A stretch of DNA of 64,000 nt from Nymphaea colorata. Taxonomy: Eukaryota; Streptophyta; Magnoliopsida; Nymphaeales; Nymphaeaceae. This document shows positions 1-11,665 of this stretch, piece by piece. Made by a program: the position numbers and the translations under genes. The notes under the pieces were generated by a model that was given only the letters and a program-made list of their open reading frames with translations, ran no database searches and was not told where the DNA came from. The DNA lies in the NCBI RefSeq assembly GCF_008831285.2, contig NC_045140.1, forward strand, positions 4,195,528-4,259,527, in the 5' to 3' direction. Numbering within the stretch: position 1 is the first letter of the stretch; every line of letters begins with the position of its first letter.

Positions 1-394
1 TGAGAAACAGATTGATAGAGACAAAAGGGTCATCTGTTCCTTTGACCAGCTTTCATGTAAAACGATAGGAAAATAGAAAGAGGTCCCATGCATTAATGCC
101 CTAAACATAATTATAAACTAAATATGTAGCTGCTCTACTTCCTGCTTGCGTTTGCCATGATGCAAGAATGGAGAAGAGAAATTGATTTTTGATAGAATAA
201 TTGAGTGCGATTTAATTTGGTCTGGTTGCATCCACCAGCGTGTTTCAATCCAATTCACACGTGACGGTACTTCTGTTTTCCAAAAGGCCTTTTTCCCTTT
301 AATTTTTGAAGTACCCACAAGTCACAAAAGACTTCTCCCTTTCCATACGAGGGTATTTTAGTTATTTTGGATCCAACATGCATTGAATTGCACA
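1..394. other. Intergenic DNA, no gene seen
   Basis: AT-rich sequence without a convincing reading frame, RNA gene or repeat boundary. The short open frames lack any recognisable domain. Confidence 0.5.
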
Positions 395-690
395 GCAGGT
401 TAGCCAACACGAGTTGGACTCGAGCTCACTCGTTTATAATAGAGTCGAGCTCAAGTTCAAATATATGCTCGAAATGTTAAACAAATCTAGCTTGGGTGAC
501 AGACTTTATAGAAACAAGTTAAACCATCGAGTCGAGCTCGCATTCAACACAAGTGAAGCTTGCACTCGGCGCAAGTCAAGCTCGAGCCAATTCTATGGAA
601 CTCGACTTGAATTCGAGGCGACATTGAACTCAAGTTCCTGAGTCGATCGAGTCGAGCTCGACTCATCTCATGTGCAGCCCTACATGCACT
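395..690. repeat. TCGAGCTCG-rich MITE-like element
   Basis: The stretch is dense in the palindromic words TCGAGCTCG, GAGTCGAGCTC and CTCGAGC in both orientations, and ends in CATGTGCAGCCCTACATG. Plant non-autonomous hAT-type elements often end in a GGGCTGCAC-like word and carry this kind of internal CTCGAG repetition. No clear target duplication or full terminal inverted repeat was found, so the class is an inference. The short plus-strand open frame across it is a by-product of the repetition. Confidence 0.45.
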
Positions 691-1100
691 TCCACGTTAA
701 ACGTATATTTAAACTTTTATATCAAACTTATATAAAAAAGTGAAAGAAAAAAAGTTGCAAAACCATCAATTTCACCAGATCGGACCACTTCAAGTAGTCC
801 TCATATTTTCTAGTCGCTCGTTGGTTTCCCTTCCAGAACCATTTCTTCATTGCATTTCTCCACTGTCCTCGCTCTTGACCTAAAACACGTGAGGTCTTCC
901 ATCCATATCCTGTCCGTGTCCGTCCGATCCTAAAAAAGAAAAGGCGATAATAAATACATACTTTATGAAGTATATCTATATACATTCATTGATAGATATT
1001 TTACCATCTAATATTAGTTTATATTTTTTTCTCTAACTTTCTATCACAATTGCCTTCATATCTCTGCATAATTAAAGAGACCCGAGGTGGGATGGTGGGG
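691..1100. other. Intergenic DNA, no gene seen
   Basis: No supported gene. The minus-strand frame of 85 codons at 728-985 has no recognisable domain and ends in a Phe-rich low-complexity tail. Confidence 0.45.
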
Positions 1101-1104
1101 GGTG

Positions 1105-1340
1105 TTCAATTATGCCGAATTAGTAAAATTTTAAAAAATATTAGTAAAAAACAGTCACTAAATTGGCAATATTAGTCATAATTTATAGTGTAGTGATAGT
1201 TTGTGGTGGTTTTAACGATGATTGGTGATTATAAACTTTAAATTATTAGCCAACCACCAACTGTTTGCACACATCAATATGATTTTTTCATTATATATAT
1301 ATAAGTCAAACTAATAATTTGGCAACAGGGCAAGTGTGTG
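1105..1340. repeat. Dispersed repeat related to the 43561-43847 insertion
   Basis: The stretch with 'ttaaattattagcca' followed by 'catcaatatgattttttcat' resembles 43740-43810 ('ttaaattttagcca', 'aacattgattttttcat'). The second copy is an insertion relative to its duplicated counterpart in unit 1, so this family is probably mobile. Words such as 'gtcactaaa' and 'tagtgatag' recall subterminal repeats of CACTA-type elements. Boundaries are approximate. Confidence 0.4.
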
Positions 1341-2230
1341 CGCTGTGGGAGCCTTCTTTCTTATTTCTCAAGTTCATTAAGCTATTGACACTTCTCCTCT
1401 CCAACATGAAGTAGGTCATCAGCCGTCCCATTCACAGGGGACACCTCTTTTCTCCATCACATGTGGCAACAATTATGATGAAACGACTTGAGCCCGAAGA
1501 TTAAGCTCTTGACTCTGCAATTTGAGCATTTGATATCATGTGGCATTAATTTTAGATCAGACTCCTTTTCTTTGTGATCTTAGCCAGGTTTCTAGCTGTA
1601 GAGGATGAGTTAATATCTTCACATTACGAAATGTCCTTTACTAATTACAGTCGACGACGACGACTTGTTCGAACTTTCTTGTCCATCCTTTTGATAACAA
1701 AATTAACATAGATTGTCATCATTTGATAATGAGTTCTTCCCAATTAGTCAATTTAATTCCATATATTAATTATACCCTTTATCCGGCCCTACTTTATGTA
1801 TCCTCCTCCTTTGTTCCTCCATTTAATATCAAACTTGTGCCTTTTTTTTTTGGTTTATCTTGTTTTTAAACAGTGTTTTTTTTTTATCATAAATTCGTTT
1901 CTAGCGTTCTTTTTAATTGCCATATCTTTTCTTCAACTATGTTTCAATTTCTGTTTTTCATTTTTCTTAGTTTAATCATCCTACACTGAGTGTGGTCTAT
2001 AGTCGCCAACCTGTTATCACAAGAAAAAAAAAAAGCACAAATCAGCATGCCCTTGCAGGAAGTGGCCGACAGAAGGAGGGCTCGGCAGAGCGAAGCTGGT
2101 TATGTGCATGGCTAAAGTCCACATTAAAAAGAAAAAAAAAGACAGGAGCTTGATCCGAACCAATAACTTTTAAATATTAATAATAATAATATATATTTTA
2201 TTATTTTACATTTTAAAAACTAATTTTTTG
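1341..2230. other. Intergenic DNA, no gene seen
   Basis: T-rich and A-rich low-complexity tracts with no coding evidence on either strand. Confidence 0.45.
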
Positions 2231-2235
2231 TTGTA

Positions 2236-2335
2236 ACTGGGTCGAGCTGGGCTGGCCTCGGGCCCAGGTTTTGAGCATGAAGCCCAAGCCTAGCTTGAGT
2301 TTCAAATATCGGGCCGTGCCGGCTTGATGCCCTGT
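2236..2335. repeat. GC-rich DNA-transposon end remnant
   Basis: A short GC-rich patch (words such as 'gggctggcctcgggccc' and 'cgggccgtgccgg') in AT-rich surroundings. It resembles the 'gggcccggcccggcccg' words of the insertion at 26285-27048. Probably the end of a related non-autonomous DNA element; no second end was located. Confidence 0.35.
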
Positions 2336-2340
2336 GTACC

Positions 2341-2386
2341 TTCACCTCTTCACTCCACTTTTCTTCACCTCTTCACTCCACTTTTC
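2341..2386. repeat. Two-copy 23-bp tandem repeat
   Basis: A 23-bp unit beginning 'ttcacctcttcactccac' occurs twice in a row without mismatch (2341-2363 and 2364-2386). Confidence 0.85.
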
Positions 2387-2880
2387 TCTCCAAAAATGCA
2401 GTTTTCTACCATTCCCAATCTGCCACCAAACTAGGTTCTCGATTTTCTGCTAGCTCCAACCTGATGTCCTCCATACAGCCAACCTTTTCCGAGGATTCTT
2501 GGTCATTCAAACGCTGCTCTTCAAACACGACATCTAGCGTGACACCATTTCCAATGGTAAGGTTATCATTAATGAGAACAATGTGCCACCATACAACAAT
2601 ACCTCCACTTTTCAATTTCCATGCATCCAATACATTCGCATGGACGCTTTACATTCTTATCTCCAATCAGAGCCAATGTCTATGCTAGACTCAATTAAAT
2701 TATGCATGTAGAGAAATAGATTTAAGTATGAATGAACATTTAGTTTATTTTATGAATACATGCATGTACTCATGTACTCACTTCATGAGTGCACCCACTC
2801 ACCTTTGCCAAGATTTAAGTGAGTCAAGTCGAAGTTGCTACCGTGACCAAGTCAAATTGCGAGAAAAACTTGGGCACCTC

Positions 2881-3620
2881 ATATATTTTGATGCCCAAAA
2901 CAAAATTTTCAAAATGACTACACAACCAGAATTTTCAAAATTAATTTTGAAATCAATGATTGGCTTTTCTTGAAATCAAATTCCTCTTGGAATCAATTTT
3001 CAGTCCAAAATCTACTCAAAATCAAGCGAATTTTCCATGATCCTTGCCAAGTCTCAAAAAATTTAGGATTTCAAATCAATTCTTCTCAAAAAATCCTAGA
3101 AGTTCAACTAATGTCTAAAATTCTTCAAATCAAAATTTCAATTTTCCAAAATCAACAAAATTCCCTAAACTCAGGACTATCCAAATCTTCCCATTCTCGT
3201 TTTGGGAATAAGAACTATGGTTTCGAAATCAAGTTTAGCCTCGACCAAAACCGATCCAAATCCAATCTCTAGATTTTGGCTTCAAAACCAAATTCAGGTC
3301 CCAAGGCTTCCACAAAATCTTCCAATCAAATTTCAAACCTTAAAATCCAAACTATCTTTGAAACCCCAAAGCCTAGTAATTGAAGGTCCAATTCCAAAAC
3401 TCTCTAGCTAAGCTTCAATTATCCAAATTCTATCTAATTGTCGATTATCAATTCAAAATTCACGTTTTTAGATTAAATCAAGTTCAATTACTAAAATCTG
3501 GGATTAATCCAATTGTTCCATTCCAAAAGCAGTTTCAAATCTTCAAAATTCCTGAAATACAAAAGCATTCCTAAACAAACCTGAGTCTTTGTTCCAAATG
3601 AACTTTAAAAGTTCAAAATT
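2881..3620. repeat. G-poor TTCAAAATC-rich degenerate tract
   Basis: About 700 bases of plus strand with few G residues and many variants of the words 'ttcaaaatc', 'tccaaaatc' and 'caaattc'. Reading frames across it (for example 2970-3272) code Ser/Asn/Gln/Lys-rich strings without domains and are by-products of composition. It could be a decayed LTR or satellite-like sequence; nothing identifies it. Confidence 0.5.
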
Positions 3621-5170
3621 CAATCCCTGCACAAGCATGCACATAAGAAAAGTAATCTATTAAGCTTAAGAAAATCTGAACCTTACATCGATTTCTTCTG
3701 TTAATGATGTTAGGAACAGTCGATCCTCTTAACGATCAACGGGTTAAACACAACTTTCAATTTTCATGAACATGACGTTCATGGCAAGGAGATCGTAACG
3801 TTGTCGTGAACTTCAATTTTACGTAATTTCTCAACCACCATCTTGTTTTCTCTTGGATATGATAAGAATCAAGATTGACTTGGGCTTTCCAAAATCTTGG
3901 GTGACCTGTTTATCCCTAAGGTAGCCTATATGAGATTCAGCTCCACTAATGTTACTGTGAATCTTCTCACTAGCACCATGCACCCTTCTTCCGAAACAAA
4001 ATCATCCCTCAATGCCCTTGTCATCGCTCTAAGAGTGTACCTGTTCCAGATTTCAATCAGGAGGTTCGGAAACTTTAACCAGTTTTCCACAGTTTCTCCA
4101 AGTTGATCGACGACTCCACTTCTTGCTTTTAGTGCTGATGGTCAGGGTTCCATTTCTAACCCTCCATGCCCTCTTCCTCAGCAGCTCCCCAATTTCTTCC
4201 TCAGCACCTCTCCGATCACTGAAAATTGGAGATTTCTCACATACATTCACTGGTTCCATAAAGATGCAGAGATACAACTGCAGTCTGCTCCTATCCTGGC
4301 GCTGCCTCCTTATAGATCGGCCACAGCTGCGATTTAGAAGTGTCCAGCCATTCTATCATACACCTCCAGATGGATCGAGATCACTGGGCTGCCCTCTTCC
4401 TCAATGGAGACAACCGCCTCAAGCAAGTCCATCTACAATAGCACTGGCCAAGGAGTGCCATATTAAGTAGTTGTTTGTGGCATTTGGATGTGGGGAGTCA
4501 CATTGAAGAATGTTTATGGCGTTTCCATATGGAGTGTCGATAAATTTTTAAATTGCTAGCATTTTATGAATGCCAGAGAAGAGGAGACCATATCGGGGCA
4601 CCCGTAAAACGCCATTGAGAGGGGGAAAAACTTTGCCTCGCCTTTCCTCTAATCTTTGCTGGCATTTGAGTTTCATTATCCTTTTTCTCAATCGAGCGTT
4701 GGAGTTTCGTTTGACTTCGTGCTCTCTGTTTCGACTGTTGCCTCTGTGAACTTCTAAGACCTCAGCCATCTATTTCTCGAGCATCTGCAATCGATCGATC
4801 GATCATTGTCGTAGCCAGAGGAGTGCGGAAAAGAGCATGTCACTATTCGCATTTTTTCCTTTTTTTTTTCACCTTCTGTACACATTGGTTTGCCGTTGTT
4901 TCCAGAGGAGTATCAGGGAGGAGCATATGAGTATTTGATTGTTCATTTTTTTCTTCCACAAAACATCATTTCATTCTCAGTTGTTGTCAAGAAATCGTTC
5001 ATTTCTACTACATATTAGGGGTTTTCTGCACTATGCTATGAATTCACGTCTCTCTCACTCTCTGTGTTTTGATTTTCTCTTTGGTTCTGTGGATCTAAAA
5101 CAACCATGAGAGTAGCGGGAGAATTGTTGATGTAATAGGTCTTCATAGCCACCTCCATGACTTGTCTAAC
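3621..5170. other. Intergenic DNA, no gene recognised
   Basis: Several short frames occur on both strands (for example plus 4123-4470, 115 codons), but none shows a known domain, an intron-like structure or strong coding character. A 'cgatcgatcgatcgat' word sits near 4790. The copia element at 5176 interrupts the right edge. Confidence 0.4.
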
Positions 5171-5175
5171 GCCTT
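5171..5175. other. Target-site duplication of copia element 1 (left)
   Basis: GCCTT lies directly before the first TG of the left LTR and is repeated exactly at 10408-10412 after the last CA of the right LTR. A perfect 5-bp duplication fixes both ends of the element and shows it inserted as a unit. Confidence 0.92.
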
Positions 5176-5645
5176 TGTTGCTCTAACTCCTGAAGTGAAG
5201 GAGCTCGTGAGAACGTGTGGAGCTGGTGGGAAAAGCGTGAATGCGTGAAGGAGTGAAAAGTGGAAACAAGAGAAAGTGTGTGCGGTAAGAAAGAACGATA
5301 CGAGTTGCTAAACTTACTCGTTAAGTTTTTCAGTTTTTTTTATTCTCTTTAAATGTTAGTCTTTTTTTACTAAAATGAGATGTTGAGAAGTTAACGCCAA
5401 AAGAGGAGAAAAGTTTCATCTTTCTCTCCCTCCCTCTCTCGCTCTTTACTCTCTCTCTCCTGCCGTCCTTGACTCTCTCTCTCACGCTGCCCTAGACGCA
5501 GCTTCCTTCTCTCTCTGCCCGTGTACAGCTGCTCCCTCTCTCTGCCCTTTCCCTCGTTGGTGTGTTGCAGCCTACGGTCCCCTCTCTTCATTTTGCCATT
5601 ATCAAAAGAGAGGGATTGAGTGTGAATCGCGGGAGAACACCAACA
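5176..5645 (+). repeat. Left (5') LTR of copia element 1
   Basis: Starts TGTTGCTCTAAC and ends ACACCAACA, giving the TG...CA ends typical of LTRs. It is 470 bp against 544 bp for its partner. The difference is one block of roughly 70 bp missing here after 'agtgtgtgcggt'. Apart from this and a few substitutions the LTRs are almost the same, which points to a fairly recent insertion. The 3' half is rich in CTCTCT. Confidence 0.92.
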
Positions 5646-5647
5646 TT

Positions 5648-5660
5648 TGGTATCAGAGCC
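5648..5660 (+). promoter_or_regulatory. Primer-binding site (initiator tRNA-Met)
   Basis: TGGTATCAGAGCC starts three bases after the end of the left LTR. This is the standard plant copia site complementary to the 3' end of initiator methionine tRNA, where minus-strand synthesis is primed. Confidence 0.93.
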
Positions 5661-5667
5661 AGGTTGT

Positions 5668-8600
5668 ATGCCAAAGCTCCCTCCATTCAAGCCGATGTCG
5701 ATCATCACAAACGAGGCAGCGCGGGAGATTGCCAGCGGTACGTTCCAATATCCGCTGCTCACGGCGACCAACTACACCAGCTGGGTGATTAGGGTCCAGG
5801 CCATGATGGAAGATCAAGGCGTCTGGGAGGCAGTCGAGCCGACGGCCGGTGTGGCTGTCGACACGAGGAAGGACAAGAAGGCGAGGTCGCATCTTCTCCA
5901 AACCCTCCCAAAGGATCTCCTAATGCAAGTGGCAAAGAAGGCGACGGCGAAGGAGGTCTGGGATTGCCTCAAGACGAGATTTGTCGAGGCAGATCGCGTG
6001 AGGAATGCACGCCTACAGACGTTGAAGAGTGACTTTGACGCCATGAGGATGCAAGAAGGAGAGTCGTTGGATCAATATGCGGGCAGACTCACCGGAATGT
6101 CCGTCAGGTATGCCAACTTAGGGGGCACCCTAAGCGATGCCGCCTTAGTCAAGAAGCTATTTGACACCGTTCCAAATAGGTTTCTTAGCGTAATTGCGGA
6201 CATAGAGCAATTTTGCGACCTCGACACAATGTTGTTTGAAGAGGCTGTGGGACGACTCAAGACGTACGAAGAACGCTCTCGTCCCCGAGCATTCGGTACC
6301 GGTGGCAATGGCGATGCACAACTGCTTCTCACTCAGGCTGAGTGGGAGGCACAACAGAAAAGAAGCGGCAGCGACACGTCGTCGACCCGAAGGGAGACGG
6401 GTCACAGGGAAGGAGGTGCTCGCAACCGGGGTGGTCGCGGGCGTAGTAGAGGGCGCGGGAGAGGCAGACGAGGCGACTTCCCACTGAAAGATAGAGCAGG
6501 TGGCTCTGGAGGCGATGGTCGTGACAAGAGTCACATCCGTTGCTTCAATTGCAACGAATTGGGGCATTATGCGAACCGGTGCAAGGCTCCCAAAAAGAAG
6601 GAAGAGGCGCATCTCACACAAACTTACGACACTGAACCAACTCTGTTGCTTGCAGAGTTGGAAGAAGCAGTGCCCGCTGCACCTGAGAGACAAGAATGGC
6701 AGGAACGACAGGAAGTCGTCCTGCTGAATGAAAAGCAAGTATGGCCCGAACTGCACGGGACCGAGCATGGTAAAGAAACTACCGACACCTGGTACCTGGA
6801 TAACGGTGCCAGCAACCACATGACCGGAGACAAGGTCAAGTTTCGGGAGTTGAACGAGGCAATCACCGGCAAGGTGAAGTTCGGCGACGGCTCATCGGTG
6901 CAGATCATGGGTAAGGGTTCAATTCTTTTTAAATGCAAAAATGATGATCAATGGCTGCTCCAGGAAGTATATTATATTCCAAAGCTTCGCAGCAACATTG
7001 TGAGTCTCGGGCAACTCACTGAGGTGGGCCACAAGGTGGTTATGGATGAAGACAAACTAGAGGTATTTGCCAAAAATCCAGGGCAGTTGATCATGAAGGT
7101 GAGACGCACGCCAAATCGTCTCTATCGCATCGAGCTGCAGATTGCAAGGCCAGTGTGTCTCTTGGCAAACCTCGAGGATCCGGCATGGTTGTGGCATGCT
7201 CGTCTCGGCCACGTCAACTTTCAAGCATTGAAGATGCTTGTAAACAAGAAGATGGCAACCGGGGTACCGCCTATCTCTCATCCCGCTCAGTTATGCCGGG
7301 AGTGTTTGTTGGCGAAGCAGACGTGACAGTCGTTCCCGTCGGCAGCCATCTATCGAGCGAAGGAGCCACTCGAACTCTTGCACGCTGATCTTTGCGGCCC
7401 GATCACGCCACCCACCCCTGCCGGTAATAGCTATTTCTTACTAATAGTTGATGACTTCACTCGTTGGATGTGGTTGTGCGTGATCAGAACAAAAGACCAG
7501 GCATGCTCAGCGTTTACGAAGATCAAGGCGCTGGCCGAGAACGCGTGCGGGCATCACGTCAAGACGCTCCGGGCCGATCGTGGAGGCGAGTTCCTCTCTC
7601 TTGAGTTTGCCAATGTGTGTGAACAGGCGGGCATTGCGCGACACCTCACTGCGCCATACTCACCACAACAAAACGGTGTGGTGGAGAGGAGGAACAGGAC
7701 GGTGATGGCGATGGCAAGATCTCTCCTCAAGAGCATGAGCATGCCGGGAAGATTTTGAGGAGAGGCGGTACGACACGCAGTCTACCTATTGAACCGCTTG
7801 CCTACGAAGGCCATGGGCGAGCGCACCCCGTATGAAGCTTGGAGTCATAGGAAGCCGGATCTTGCACATCTTCGATTGTTCGGCTGCACGGCGCATGCCA
7901 TGGTGACAACACCACACCTCAAGAAGCTTGATGATCGCAGCCAGCCAATGGTGTATCTCGCCGTCGAGGATGGCTGCAAGGCACACCGATTATTCGATCC
8001 GCGGCGCGGGAGAATCCATGTAAGTCGTGATGTTAAATTTGAAGAAAAATTAAAGTGGAATTGGAACATGGATGCAGGAGGCAGTGATTCGTCGAATTTC
8101 ACTGTTGATGATGAATCAACAGTGGACAACTCAGTTGCAAGCGGACAAGCAGGAAGGTCGCTATCCATGGATCTAGGCTACCCTACTTCTTCATCGACAC
8201 CGATGGGTGGCAAAGCAACGCCGGTGGTGACGCCGGCTCGGAGATTGCTGGCGGATGAAACTGCCGCAACTTCGGAGATGGAGGACAGTAATGACGGACC
8301 CGTTCGGTATAGACATATCGATGATATCATGCGAGACGCTCGGCATGTCGAGCTCGATGATGAAGACGTCGAAGAAGAGGCCATGCTTGCGGCAATAGAG
8401 GAGCCATCGTGTTACTAAGAGGCAATGGGCCAACCGGCATGGGTGGATGCGATGGCCAAGGAAATTGAGTCCATTGAAAAAAATTCAACCTGGACGCTGA
8501 CAACCCTACCGATTGGAACCAAAGCAATTGGACTGAAATGGGTGTTCAAATTAAAAAAAAACTCAGACGGAGAGGTGATCAAGCACAAGGCCAGACTAGT

Positions 8601-9854
8601 CGCAAAAGGCTATGTTCAACGGCAAGGGATCGACTTCGATGAGGTGTTTGCACCAGTCGCCAGGCTCGACACCGTGCGAGTCATCCTTGCCGTCGCAGCC
8701 AACCGTGGGTGGCAAGTTCATCACCTCGACGTCAAATCAGCATTCCTCAATGGCGAACTTGAGGAGGAGGTTTATGTAACTCAGCCAGAAGGTTTCACGG
8801 AAAAGAACAAGGAGCATATGGTGCTCAAACTAAGCAAGGCATTGTACGGCCTCCGACAAACACCTCGTGCTTGGAACACGCGGGTGGATCGAAGCCTGAA
8901 GCACCTTGAGTTCTCAAAGTGCGCGCTTGAACAAGCCATGTATATGAGGGGAAAAGACCGTACCAGTATCATCGTCGGAGTTTATGTTGATGATCTAATT
9001 GTAACAGGGGAGGATTCAGAGGCAATCGCATCATTCAAGCAGCAGATGATGGCTGAGTTCGAGATGAGCAACCTCGGCCTGCTCACCTATTACCTTGGGA
9101 TTGAGGTGGAACAAGGTGAAGACGGTATCTGGATCAAACAAGCAGCCTATGCCAAAAAGGTACTAATTCAATTGAGTATCAACGAGTCATCGGATGTCTA
9201 AGGTATCTTCTCCACACAAGACCAGATCTTTCGTATGCTGTCGGTGTAGCTAGTAGATTCATGGAGAGACCGACAGTGATGCACCACAAAGCAGTGAAGC
9301 AGATTTTGCGTTATTTGAAAGGCACAATCAACTTCGGTCTTGTATACACCAGAGGAAAAGGAGAAGAAGTGATTGTCGAGTTCACGGATAGTGACCTGGC
9401 GGGCGACGTCGATGATCGGAAAACCACCGGAGGCATGGCGTTCTATGTAAATGAAAGCCTAGTCTCATGGAACTCGCAAAAGCAGAAGACCGTTGCTCTG
9501 TCTTCATGTGAGGCTGAGTTCATGGCAGCAACTGCGGCGGCATGTCAAGCACTTTGGCTTAGAGGACTCTTGGCCGAACTGATTGGGAGAGAGCCGCAAG
9601 TGGTGAAGTTGTATGTGGACAACAAGTCCGCAATCGCACTGATGAAAAACCCAGTTTTTCATGGACGTAGTAAACACATTGATACAAAGTTCCATTTCAT
9701 TCGAGAATGTGTCGAAAGAGGACATATTATTGTGGATTTTGTACGCACAGATGAACAACGAGCGGATCTTATGACAAAGGCATTATCAGCAGCAAAGTTG
9801 GCAACAATGCGACACGTACTTGGTGTTCGAGAGCTCGGGCCACATCAGGATTAG
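5668..9854 (+). pseudogene. Copia element 1 gag-pol (disabled)
   Basis: The first ATG after the primer-binding site is at 5668; the open frame runs further upstream only through a non-ATG codon. In order the product shows a copia gag domain, a zinc knuckle (CFNCNELGHYANRC, near 6541), a protease site (YLDNGASNHMTG, near 6793), the integrase zinc region (HARLGH ... CRECLLAKQ, near 7198-7320), the integrase core (LLHADLCGP near 7375, then RADRGGEF and NGVVERRNR), reverse transcriptase (8425-9180, with YVDDLIVTG near 8983) and RNase H (about 9370-9800). In-frame stops interrupt it at 7324 (TGA), 7756 (TGA, probably from a Trp codon) and 8416 (TAA), all within one frame. Near 9180 the frame changes and roughly 50-60 residues that normally join reverse transcriptase to RNase H are absent, so a deletion occurred there. 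Translation ends at TAG 9852-9854. Confidence 0.93.
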
Positions 9855-9863
9855 GGGGGAGAT
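9851..9863 (+). promoter_or_regulatory. Polypurine tract of copia element 1
   Basis: The G-rich run TTAGGGGGGAGAT overlaps the pol stop codon and lies directly before the right LTR. This is the position of the primer for plus-strand synthesis. Confidence 0.88.
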
Positions 9864-10407
9864 TGTTGCTCTAACTCCTGAAGTGGAGGAGCTCGTGAGA
9901 ACGTGTGGAGCTCGTGGGAAAAGCGTGAGTGCGTGAAGGAGTGAAAAGTGGAAACAAGAGAAAGTGTGTGCGGTTTCAAATCGTGGGCAGTTAATAAGGA
10001 GTGGAGAAAATGGTGGAAGCTGAAAAAGTTGAAGCGGAGGATCGTAAGAAAGCACGATCTACGAGTTGCTAAACTTACTCGTTAAGTTTTTCAGTTTTTT
10101 TTATTCTCTTTAAATGTTAGTCTTTTTTTACTAAAATGAGATGTTGAGAAGTTAACGCCAAAAAAGTTGAAGAAAGTTTCCATCTTTCTCTCCCTCCCTC
10201 TGTCGCTCTTTACTCTCTCTCTCCTGCCGTCCTTGACTCTCTCTCTCACGCTGCCCTAGACGCAGCTTCCTTCTCTCTCTTCCCGTGTACAGCTGCTCCC
10301 TCTCTTTGCCCTTTCCCTCGTTGGTGTGTTGCACCCTACGGTCCCTCTCTTCATTTTGCCATTACCAAAAAGAGGGATTGAGTGTGAATCGTGGGAGAAC
10401 ACCAACA
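9864..10407 (+). repeat. Right (3') LTR of copia element 1
   Basis: 544 bp from TGTTGCTC to CCAACA, matching the left LTR along its whole length but carrying a block near 9976-10046 that the left copy lacks. Followed by the target duplication GCCTT at 10408-10412. Confidence 0.92.
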
Positions 10408-10412
10408 GCCTT

Positions 10413-11240
10413 CGGCCTTTATATTCTGTTCAGGTGAAAATTAGGAACTAAAAGCACAATTGAATCTAATAGAACTGTATCAGAATTGCAATAAATAGAC
10501 ACAACGCCACTCGGTTGTATGTGAACAGTGAAAGTGCGTTCTCTTTTTTAGAGATTTTTTCACGTGAATATGCATGCTTTGATGAGGGAAACTACACAAC
10601 TTTTTAAAAGTGTTAAAATCTGTGGTCTAGAATGTTCATGTTCACTATATCTCATTTGGATGTGGATGTGGTCGAAATCTATGGTACAAACCTTTATACA
10701 TGAGCATGGTAGTAAGACATGTCACACTTTTGGTTTTGGGTTTATATGTACATGATAACTCAGGAGAAAAGCAATATAGTTTTTCTATTTCAACCATCAG
10801 TAGCTGTCCGTATCGGCCAATAATGATACATAGCCGTCAATGTGGGATAGACAATGAACTCCCTAAATGTTGCCATGGCACAACACCATTGAGGTGTCAG
10901 TTCTGCTGCAATTGTATGGTTTAATAGCGAGATTCAGGTAGAACGATGTTAATGTACATGGGCAGAAAGGATCGGTTGTCATGTAGTGATCATAGTTGTT
11001 GAATAATATCTTGTCAACCATTCCATTATCTGATCTGCCAGTTAGATCAAACAATAGGAAATGGAAAACTGGTTGCTTCATTATATAGAGGGTCTGCAAT
11101 TTTGCATGAGGAAATTTGTCCACGTATCTGATAATACCAGACGCTTGTTGATCTCCAATGACTATGTCTGGACGAAGATTATTTCTTTGTTGGTTTACTG
11201 GGTTTTGGCCTATGTAGTAGTAGTTGTTGGTATGTTTGGT
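10413..11240. other. Intergenic DNA, no gene recognised
   Basis: Short frames on both strands without domain similarity. The right part (about 11060-11240) may belong to the LINE-like sequence that ends at 11349, but no reverse transcriptase motif is visible. Confidence 0.4.
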
Positions 11241-11244
11241 TTGT

Positions 11245-11349
11245 AGCTTTTCTGGTCTTCTCTTCGGTTTTTGTCTCTACTCTTTAATTCTTCTCATAAA
11301 TATCAGGGCGATCCCCCAGCTCGCCTTCAGCAAAAAAAAAAAAAAAAAA
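11245..11349 (+). mobile_element. LINE-type 3' end with poly-A tail
   Basis: The words 'ataaatatcagggcgatc', 'cccccagctcgcc' and 'ttcagc' run straight into an A18 tract at about 11332-11349. A 'cagggcgatc...ctcgcc' box followed by poly-A resembles 3' ends of plant L1-like LINEs. The 5' extent is unknown and no target duplication was established, so only the tail is annotated. Confidence 0.5.
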
Positions 11350-11665
11350 GAAAAACCTTGCATTAGTGAGATTGAGTTGACGACACCGTGACAATTATGT
11401 AATAATACATAAGAGAATGTTTGATAAGAACGACGTTGCATTATTAGAACATATATTCACCAAACACGTTCCAAAAAAGCAATAAAGAAGGCAAATCTTT
11501 GTTGTTCTTTACAAATTCAGGAGGTGTGATATCTTCACTAGTTTCTTTTCTATGACGTAGATGCCGTTTTTACACAAGTATGGAGGCCATAGTAGCTTTT
11601 ATTATCTAGCTAATTGCTCATTCATTGTCTTGTGTCTTTTGTTTGTCTGTTCATGCTCTTTTCAG

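Larger units (their letters stand above)
5176..10407 (+). mobile_element. Ty1/copia LTR retrotransposon 1
   Basis: A nearly complete copia element of 5,232 bp. It has two LTRs (5176-5645 and 9864-10407), a primer-binding site matching initiator tRNA-Met directly after the left LTR, a purine tract directly before the right LTR, and gag-pol on the plus strand in the copia order gag, protease, integrase, reverse transcriptase, RNase H. The flanking target duplication GCCTT is exact. Three in-frame stops and an internal deletion between reverse transcriptase and RNase H make it non-autonomous now. The coding part is clearly richer in GC than the surrounding DNA. Confidence 0.95.

Noticed and set aside
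4123-4470. 115-codon plus-strand frame
   Set aside because: No known domain, no homologous copy in the window, and a competing frame on the other strand. Left as unassigned intergenic DNA.
6157-6819. 220-codon minus-strand open frame
   Set aside because: Antisense shadow of the copia gag-pol frame, whose domains are unmistakable on the plus strand.
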